From Actinomycetota bacterium (GTDB taxonomy: Bacteria > Actinomycetota > Geothermincolia > Fen-727 > Anoxymicrobiaceae): a stretch of DNA of 6,029 nt. Shown piece after piece: positions 1-4,100 of the stretch. The translations under genes and the position numbers were made by a program. The number at the start of each line of letters is the position of its first letter. The first letter of the stretch is position 1. The notes under the pieces are model-generated. The model was not told where the DNA came from, searched no databases, and was given only the letters and a program-made list of their open reading frames with translations. The DNA is taken from NCBI GenBank assembly GCA_018894655.1, contig JAHIPE010000162.1:1-6029 (forward strand), read 5' to 3'.

Positions 1-1211
1 AATGGTGGGTCAGGCCCGGGTTCTTCGGCGGCCTTCATGGACTCCAGCACCAGTTCCACCAGGTCCACCACCGGGAGCCCGCCGTCGTGATCCCGGGCGT
101 CAGAGAAGTTCTGCTCGCAGAACGGGCAGCAGGTGACCAGTAGCTCCGCGCCGGTCTCCACCGCCTCCCGCTGCCTTTGAGAGGCGATATCCACCGCCAT
201 CTCGGCGTGCCCGGTCCTCAGGCCTCCCCCACCGCCGCAGCACCGCGAGTTCAGGCCGATCCTGGCCATCTCTACAAGCTCTATCCCCGGTATTGCCGCG
301 AGCACCTTCCTGGGCTCGGACACGACCCCGCCGTGCCGGGCCAGGTGGCACGGGTCGTGGTAGGTGACCACCCTGGGCGTAATCGGGCCGAGTTCGAGCC
401 CCCCCTCCTCCACCAGGCGGGCGACGACCTCGGATATATGCAGGACCTCCGGTTGTAGCGTATCAACCCGGGGGTACTCGTGCTTCATAATCCCGAAACA
501 ACCGGCGCAGGCGGTTACCACGCTGTCAACGCCCAGCGCGTTTATCCTGGCGGTGTTCTTCTCCACCTGCGCGACGAACGTCTCCCGAACCCCCACCCGC
601 ATCGCGGTGCTGCCGCAGCAGACCTCCTCGCGTCCCATTATCCCGAAATCGACGCCGGCCCTCTGGAGCACCTCGGAGGTGGCGAGCGCCACCCTCTGCA
701 TGTTGGGAAGGTAGGCGGCGGTGCACCCGGGGTAGTAGAGCATCTTCGCTTTCTTCCGGGGGAGCACCTTCAAGCGGGTGTCGAGCTTCCTTGCCCAACG
801 GTCCCTCTGTGCCCTGGGGAGCAGCCAGGGGTTGTCGTAGTTGTCGACGCTCTTGACCATCTCCATCTGGGGTGGCAGCGGGCCTTCCCCACGGTCCACC
901 ATGACGTCGCGCAGCAGGTTGACCAGTTCGGTCAGCCTTATCCCCATCGGGCACCTCACCGCGCACGAGTAGCACGCCGAACAGTAGTAGACCACCTCGG
1001 GCCGCAGTATCTCGTCGGGCTCACCGATAAGCACCTTGCGCACTATCTCTCGCGGCCCGAACTCGGATTGGAACGCCACCGGGCAGGAGGCGGTGCAGGT
1101 ACCGCACTGAAGGCACGAGCGTACCTTCTCTCCTATCTCGGTGCCCTCGACCAGCTCATCGAAGAACTCCCCGGTGAACCCGGTTATGACGCTTTTTTCT
1201 TTGTCGGTCAT
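1..1211 (-). CDS. Fused HdrC-HdrB (HdrD-like) iron-sulfur protein with two CCG domains (3' end outside window)
   Basis: 403 residues are visible from ATG 1211, with no stop before the window edge. The order is HdrC then HdrB in one chain. Two ferredoxin [4Fe-4S] motifs come first: C33-x2-C36-x2-C39-x3-CP and C77-x2-C80-x2-C83-x3-CP. Two cysteine-rich CCG domains follow. CCG 1 has Cys163, CCG at 198-200 and CAGC at 235-238. CCG 2 has Cys288 in DPCH, CCG at 324-326 and CPFC at 362-365. Spacings of about 34-35 residues fit the family pattern. In HdrB/HdrD relatives such domains bind the non-cubane clusters that reduce disulfides. The same layout occurs in GlpC, LutA and other Fe-S oxidoreductases, so the name alone does not fix the substrate. 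The co-operonic HdrA favours an Hdr-type complex in which this subunit takes electrons from HdrA. There is no signal peptide or membrane segment, so it should be cytoplasmic. The family usually ends soon after this point, so little is missing. Confidence 0.93.
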   Translation of the reverse strand, partial: MTDKEKSVITGFTGEFFDELVEGTEIGEKVRSCLQCGTCTASCPVAFQSEFGPREIVRKVLIGEPDEILRPEVVYYCSACYSCAVRCPMGIRLTELVNLLRDVMVDRGEGPLPPQMEMVKSVDNYDNPWLLPRAQRDRWARKLDTRLKVLPRKKAKMLYYPGCTAAYLPNMQRVALATSEVLQRAGVDFGIMGREEVCCGSTAMRVGVRETFVAQVEKNTARINALGVDSVVTACAGCFGIMKHEYPRVDTLQPEVLHISEVVARLVEEGGLELGPITPRVVTYHDPCHLARHGGVVSEPRKVLAAIPGIELVEMARIGLNSRCCGGGGGLRTGHAEMAVDIASQRQREAVETGAELLVTCCPFCEQNFSDARDHDGGLPVVDLVELVLESMKAAEEPGPDPP

Positions 1212-1216
1212 CACTT

Positions 1217-1224
1217 CTCTCCCT
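1217..1224 (-). promoter_or_regulatory. Ribosome-binding site of the HdrCB gene
   Basis: AGGGAGAG lies just upstream of ATG 1211, with the GGAG core 7 nt away. An in-frame GTG sits directly before the ATG, but its spacing is shorter. The 33-nt gap after the ATPase stop shows no hairpin or T-tract, supporting co-transcription. Confidence 0.6.
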
Positions 1225-1244
1225 GTCACGCGCAATCCCGTAAA

Positions 1245-2027
1245 TCACTCTGACATCTCCACGGCAAGGTACTCGAGGATGCGCGCCCGAAGCTCGGTGA
1301 ACTCGGCCCCGGTTCGGCTCCGGGGGTACGGCAGGTTGTTCTCGAACGTCCTCACAACCCGCGCCGGCCGCCTGGAGAGGCCGACTATCTCCTGCCCCAT
1401 GAATACCGCTTCGTCCACCAAGTGGGTCACGAAGACGATCGAGGTGCCGGTACGCCGCCACAGGTCCACCAGGAACTCCTGCATGCCGTTCCGGGTCTGC
1501 GCGTCAAGCGACGCGAACGGTTCGTCCATGAGCAGTATCCTCGGCAGGGCGGCCAGCGTGCGCGCAATCGCGACCCTCTGCTTCATCCCCCCCGATAGTT
1601 CCCGGGGATAGAGGTCCTCGTGCCCGGTTAGGCCCACCGTCTCCAGGTACTCATCGGCCAGTGCCCTCGCCTCCTTGTGGGGGATGCCCTTTAGCGAAAG
1701 CCCGAACGTGACGTTTCTCACCGCCGTCCTCCAGGGGAACAGTGCGTACTCCTGGAAGACCATCCCCCGCTGGGGCCCGGGGCCGGTCACAGGCCGCCCC
1801 TCGAATCGCACCTCCCCGGAGGAGGGCACCTCCAGCCCGCCTATCAGCCGCAGCAGGGTGGTCTTTCCACACCCGGTCGGGCCCACCACGCAGGTGAAGC
1901 GGCCCTGGCGGACCTCCATGTCCAGGTGGTCCAGGACCTCGAGTTCACGGCCCGTCTTCTTCTCGGTGAAACTCTTGGATAGCGAGCGCAGTTCCACCAC
2001 CGGCCCGCCGTTTTCTCCTACATCCAC
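1245..2027 (-). CDS. NitT/TauT-family ABC transporter ATP-binding protein
   Basis: This is the predicted cytoplasmic ATPase that powers the importer with the adjacent permease and lipoprotein (SsuB/TauB/NrtD-like). It is 260 residues from GTG 2027. From that start: Walker A GPTGCGKTT at 49-57, Q-loop MVFQEYALFPW with Gln92, ABC signature LSGGMKQR at 134-141, Walker B ILLMDEP with catalytic Glu159, D-loop SLDAQTR, and switch His192 in VFVTHLVDEA. All catalytic elements are intact. The frame also stays open to an ATG at 2075, giving a 276-residue version whose first 16 residues (MLEGGLSGRPGKEAAR) come entirely from the hairpin insert and the duplicated permease tail. I consider these residues accidental, although an automatic caller could choose that start. 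The stop is 33 nt before the HdrCB start, so the same transcript is likely. Confidence 0.94.
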   Translation of the reverse strand: MDVGENGGPVVELRSLSKSFTEKKTGRELEVLDHLDMEVRQGRFTCVVGPTGCGKTTLLRLIGGLEVPSSGEVRFEGRPVTGPGPQRGMVFQEYALFPWRTAVRNVTFGLSLKGIPHKEARALADEYLETVGLTGHEDLYPRELSGGMKQRVAIARTLAALPRILLMDEPFASLDAQTRNGMQEFLVDLWRRTGTSIVFVTHLVDEAVFMGQEIVGLSRRPARVVRTFENNLPYPRSRTGAEFTELRARILEYLAVEMSE

Positions 2028-2045
2028 CCGAGCAGCCTCTTTTCC
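2011..2045. repeat. 35-bp exact direct repeat, copy at the ATPase 5' end
   Basis: This is the second copy of the 35-bp repeat at 2160-2194. It carries the GAGG ribosome-binding site and GTG start of the ATPase gene, plus a duplicated, now non-functional, copy of the permease tail codons and stop. It is followed directly by the ATPase body. The pair brackets a 114-bp insert (2046-2159), so it could be a long target-site duplication or the product of a tandem duplication. Confidence 0.95.
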
Positions 2046-2176
2046 CGGGCGGCCTGAGAGACCGCCCTCAAGCATCTTATTGTTTGAGCCGCGTCTCTCA
2101 GGCGCGGTTCTGCTTGGCCACGGGCGGCCTGAGAGACCGCCCTCAAGCTGGTTGGGTGATTTTCTCCTACATCCAC
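2018..2176 (-). CDS. Possible 52-residue linking ORF created by the insertion
   Basis: GTG at 2176 overlaps the permease stop (GTGGATGTAG) in the same way that the stop of this ORF (2018-2020) overlaps the ATPase GTG at 2027. The frame is open across the whole 149-bp insertion-plus-duplication. It begins MDVGENHPTS, contains LRAVSQAAR twice (residues 11-19 and 36-44) and ends with a duplicated permease tail, KRLLGWM. The GTG has GAGG 8 nt upstream. The peptide resembles no family I know and is probably not functional as a protein. Its likely value is to let ribosomes pass from permease to ATPase. I am unsure whether it is translated. Confidence 0.3.
   Translation of the reverse strand: MDVGENHPTSLRAVSQAARGQAEPRLRDAAQTIRCLRAVSQAAREKRLLGWM
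2025..2040 (-). promoter_or_regulatory. Ribosome-binding site and GTG start that decide the ATPase start
   Basis: On the minus strand AGAGG (2036-2040) is followed by 8 nt and GTG (2027-2025). The alternative in-frame ATG at 2075 has only an A-rich CAATAAG upstream and no convincing ribosome-binding site. It would add 16 residues encoded by the hairpin insert. The GTG start gives MDVGENGGPVVELRSLSKSF, a normal N-terminus for this ATPase family. Confidence 0.65.
2046..2073 (-). repeat. 28-bp hairpin unit, copy 2 (next to the ATPase gene)
   Basis: Exact copy of the unit at 2121-2148, on the same strand and 75 bp away. The spacing is a multiple of three, so both copies are read in the same frame (LRAVSQAAR). 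It lies directly upstream of the 35-bp repeat that supplies the ATPase ribosome-binding site. If folded in the mRNA, its stem would end 6 nt before the GAGG, so it could affect ATPase translation. Confidence 0.85.
2086..2110 (+). repeat. Inverted hairpin unit with compensatory stem changes
   Basis: On the plus strand the unit reads GAGCCGCG, then TCTCTCAGG, then CGCGGTTC: an 8-bp stem including one G-T pair, preceded by TT to give the same TTGAG lead as the other two units. The nine-base loop region is identical to theirs, but it lies on the opposite strand. Four stem positions differ from the other units, and each change is matched by its partner, so pairing is kept while sequence is not. 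Confidence 0.8.
2121..2148 (-). repeat. 28-bp hairpin unit, copy 1 (first in transcript order)
   Basis: On the minus strand this reads GCTTGAGGGCGG, then TCTCTCAGG, then CCGCCCG. The stem GGGCGG/CCGCCC has six G-C pairs and can extend through a U-G and two further pairs (CU/AG) to a CUC loop. It is identical over 28 bp to 2046-2073. In the linking frame it encodes LRAVSQAAR. No U-tract follows, so it is not a classical terminator. Confidence 0.85.
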
Positions 2177-2194
2177 CCGAGCAGCCTCTTTTCC
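2160..2194. repeat. 35-bp exact direct repeat, copy at the permease 3' end
   Basis: This is identical over 35 bp to 2011-2045, offset by 149 bp. Homology stops abruptly on both sides (A versus G before, G versus C after, plus strand). It contains the last permease codons, the permease stop TAG (2167-2169) and a GTG (2174-2176) in the context that serves as the ATPase start in the other copy. This is the copy whose upstream flank is the continuous permease coding sequence. Confidence 0.95.
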
Positions 2195-2916
2195 GCGTAC
2201 TTCACCAGGCGGTCCATCAGGAATCCTACCACTCCGATCACGACCATCCCCGCCACCACAATGTCGTAGCGGGCAATGTCACGGGCGGTGAGGATCAGGT
2301 AGCCGAGCCCGTACCCGCTCTTCACACCGGTCATCTCCGCTGCCACCAGCGTCATCCAGCCAATGCCTATCCCGATGCGTACCCCGGTGATGATGGACGG
2401 CATGGCACCGGGGGTAAGCACCCGGAGGAGTATTGCCCTCCGGCGCGCGCCGAGCGTGCGGGCCGCCTCTACCAGGTGCGGGTCTACCGACTTCACCCCT
2501 GTTATCGTGTTCAGCAGGATCGGAAAGAACGCCCCCAGGAAGATCATGAAGGCGGCGGAGAATATCCCTATCCCGAACCAGATCACGGCCAGCGGTAGCC
2601 AGGCCAGGGGGGGGACCGGCCTTACGACCTCCACCAGGGGGTCCATGACGGTATCGAAGCCGCGCGACCACCCCATGAGGATCCCCAGCGGCACCGCCAG
2701 CACCAACGCAAAGGCAAAGCCGACCAGTACCCGCTCCAGGCTGGCCAGCAGGTGCCACTGCAGGTAGTAGCCCGGCGGTAGCCCGGTGACGATAAGGTCG
2801 TAGAACCCCTCCGCAACGTCGACCGGCGACGGGGTCCTGCCGAGCACACCCACCATCGCCAGCAGTTGCCACAGGCCCAGGGCAACCAGTGGAGAGATGT
2901 ACTTCCATTTTCTCAC
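2167..2916 (-). CDS. NitT/TauT-family ABC transporter permease
   Basis: This is the predicted membrane-spanning subunit of the importer formed with the neighbouring lipoprotein and ATPase (SsuC/TauC/NrtB-like, BPD_transp_1 family). It is 249 residues, normal for the family. Hydrophobic segments lie at about 8-25, 60-82, 103-118, 120-137, 176-195 and 213-234, consistent with six membrane spans. The cytoplasmic coupling (EAA) loop reads EAARTLGARRRAILLRVLTP at about 150-169 and should contact the ATPase. The conserved VRPVPPLAWLPLAVIWFGIG stretch is at about 98-117. The start is GTG at 2916 (MRKWKYIS), with GAGG 8 nt upstream and no plausible in-frame start closer to the preceding palindrome. 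The last codons (LLGWM-stop) lie inside a 35-bp direct repeat whose second copy sits at the start of the ATPase gene. The ancestral gene end therefore probably overlapped the ATPase start. Family call is secure; substrate is unknown. Confidence 0.94.
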   Translation of the reverse strand: MRKWKYISPLVALGLWQLLAMVGVLGRTPSPVDVAEGFYDLIVTGLPPGYYLQWHLLASLERVLVGFAFALVLAVPLGILMGWSRGFDTVMDPLVEVVRPVPPLAWLPLAVIWFGIGIFSAAFMIFLGAFFPILLNTITGVKSVDPHLVEAARTLGARRRAILLRVLTPGAMPSIITGVRIGIGIGWMTLVAAEMTGVKSGYGLGYLILTARDIARYDIVVAGMVVIGVVGFLMDRLVKYAEKRLLGWM

Positions 2917-2931
2917 TACTGGTGCCTCGTT

Positions 2932-3073
2932 CCATAGATACGGTTAAGCACCGAGAGCGTCGAAGCGCCGCTCCGGCAAGGCGCGCGACCGATGCGTACT
3001 CCTGTAGTACGCCGAGGGAGCGGAACGCAGCCGGAGTGGATGCAGCGGCGTTCGAATGCCAGCGTATCTGTGG
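2932..3073. repeat. Complex imperfect palindrome, possibly a small mobile (MITE/REP-like) element
   Basis: The spacer between the binding-protein and permease genes is almost entirely a nested inverted repeat. Outer arms are CCATAGATACG (2932-2942) and CGTATCTGTGG (3063-3073), complementary at 10 of 11 positions. Inside, 2960-2972 pairs with 3044-3055 (TCGAA plus CGCCGCT, one bulged G). Next, CTCCGGC (2971-2977) pairs with GCCGGAG (3030-3036). A central hairpin GCGTACT / AGTACGC (2994-3000 and 3006-3012) has a 5-nt loop. An alternative stem, 2968-2974 with 3017-3023, competes with these. No T-tract follows on either strand, so it is not a standard terminator. It interrupts an operon whose other junctions are overlapping or short, which suggests insertion. 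It may be a dispersed repeat or a structured mRNA element. The pairing is seen directly; mobility is inferred. Confidence 0.7.
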
Positions 3074-3083
3074 AGCGGGGCAC

Positions 3084-4100
3084 CTAATTCTCCCGGGGTA
3101 GAAACTGCTGATCAATAAGGGTATCGCAAAACGATTCGGCGCTCTCGACCTTTACCACCCCAATCTCCTTCAGGAACTCAACGTACCGCTCCAGACCTTC
3201 CACGTTGAGTTTATACACGAACTCGATGTTCCCCATGGCGGCCTCCACGGCGTCGCTGTCCTGACCGGTGAAAAGGTGCCCCATGTCAGCCGCTTCCAGG
3301 GGGTTGTCGTTAATGTACTGCGTCGCCTTCACGTGAGCCGCCACGAAGCGCCGTACCGTGTCCGGGTTGCGGGAGGCGAAATCGCGGTCAACCACCAGGA
3401 CACAGCACGGGTGATGGGGCCATATCTCGCTCGAGTTTTCCAGCACCCATCCCGCGTTCTGCACCACCGCGATCTGCGGGTACGGCTCCCAGGCCACGAA
3501 CGCGTCCACCTGCCCGCTTCCAAGGGCGGCTATCGTCTCCGGCGGCTTCAAGGTGATGATGTTGATCTCGTTCTCCTCCAGCACCGCCTCTTTCAACGCC
3601 AGGCGCAGCAGGAAATCCTGGACGGTGGAGTGCCCCGGGACGGCCACGGTTCGGCCCTTCAGCGCCGACACGTCTCCGGCCTCCAGGCCGCTTCGCACAA
3701 CGATACTGGACCCGGCCGCGTTGACCTGGGCTACTATCTGGATGTCCACCATGTCCTGCGCGGCGAACGTCACCGCCGGAGCGGATCCCACGTACCCCAT
3801 GTCCAGCTCACCGGCGGAGAAAGCGCTCATCTCCTCCGGGCCCGCGTTGAACACCCCGCCTTCCTTCACGTCCAGCCCTTCCTCGGTGAAAAACCCCTTC
3901 TCCCGGGCTACGTAATAGGCAAGCTGGTGGAGGTCGCTTCGCAGGTACCCCACCTTCACAACGTTGGTGGACTCCTTCTTGCCGCAGCCCGGGGTGATTA
4001 ACGCCAGTACCATGATCGCCAAGACGATTGTCGCCAGCGTCCCGCCCGGGAGCCTCCGGGGCCGCCCGCATCCACCCTCTTGCACGCGTTTCAGTCTCAC
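3084..4100 (-). CDS. NitT/TauT-family ABC transporter substrate-binding lipoprotein
   Basis: This is the predicted substrate-capturing component of an ABC importer in the nitrate/sulfonate/taurine class (NMT1/SsuA/NrtA-like type 2 periplasmic-binding fold). It is 338 residues from GTG at 4100, a typical family length. The N-terminus has positively charged residues, a hydrophobic stretch (about 21-36) and Cys39 in LITPGC. This reads as a lipoprotein signal, although the position three before the Cys is Thr rather than the usual Leu/Val/Ile. Family-like segments include VKVGYLRSDLHQLAYYVA (about 48-65), LDMGYVGSAPAV (about 99-110), TVAVPGHSTVQDFLL (about 151-165) and VDAFVAWEPYP (about 198-208). 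GTG was chosen because it forms a 4-nt GTGA overlap with the hdrA stop and has GAAGGG about 9 nt upstream. A GTG one codon earlier is equally open. A longer frame back to 4205 would run deep inside hdrA. The substrate cannot be read from sequence; sulfonate, nitrate, or another small anion or organic ligand are all possible. Confidence 0.9.
   Translation of the reverse strand: MRLKRVQEGGCGRPRRLPGGTLATIVLAIMVLALITPGCGKKESTNVVKVGYLRSDLHQLAYYVAREKGFFTEEGLDVKEGGVFNAGPEEMSAFSAGELDMGYVGSAPAVTFAAQDMVDIQIVAQVNAAGSSIVVRSGLEAGDVSALKGRTVAVPGHSTVQDFLLRLALKEAVLEENEINIITLKPPETIAALGSGQVDAFVAWEPYPQIAVVQNAGWVLENSSEIWPHHPCCVLVVDRDFASRNPDTVRRFVAAHVKATQYINDNPLEAADMGHLFTGQDSDAVEAAMGNIEFVYKLNVEGLERYVEFLKEIGVVKVESAESFCDTLIDQQFLPREN

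Larger units (their letters stand above)
2046..2159. mobile_element. 114-bp insert of three related hairpins between 35-bp direct repeats
   Basis: This segment separates the two 35-bp repeats and has no counterpart in the inferred ancestral permease/ATPase junction. It contains two identical 28-bp hairpin units in direct orientation (2046-2073 and 2121-2148, offset 75 bp) and a related inverted unit between them (2084-2110). No transposase is encoded, so it would need to be mobilised in trans, or it may have arisen by local duplication. On the minus strand the insert reads without a stop in the frame that links the permease end to the ATPase start. The mobile label is an inference from the flanking duplication; an assembly or slippage origin is also possible. 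Confidence 0.45.

Noticed and set aside
480..1253. Long plus-strand open frames opposite HdrCB, the ATPase, the binding protein and HdrA
   Set aside because: All lie antisense to genes with strong family motifs, show no recognisable motif themselves, and are expected by-products of GC-rich codon use.
2046..2148. CRISPR array, because a 28-bp sequence occurs twice with a 47-bp gap
   Set aside because: There are only two direct copies, the gap contains an inverted, related hairpin, and no cas genes or leader are seen. The layout fits a structured repeat cluster.
2046..2148. Intrinsic transcription terminators formed by the GC-rich hairpins
   Set aside because: No run of T follows any of the hairpins on the minus strand, and the ATPase gene downstream clearly belongs to the same operon.
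2941..3073. Integron attC site, suggested by GTTAAGC at 2943-2949 inside a palindromic region
   Set aside because: The matching RYYYAAC core is absent at the other end, and the gene context is a metabolic operon with no integrase or cassette.
2279..3115. A 278-codon minus-strand open frame reading through the palindrome and the permease
   Set aside because: It is a shadow of the permease in another frame, with low-complexity Ala/Gly/Arg composition and no domain. It is open because of high GC content.
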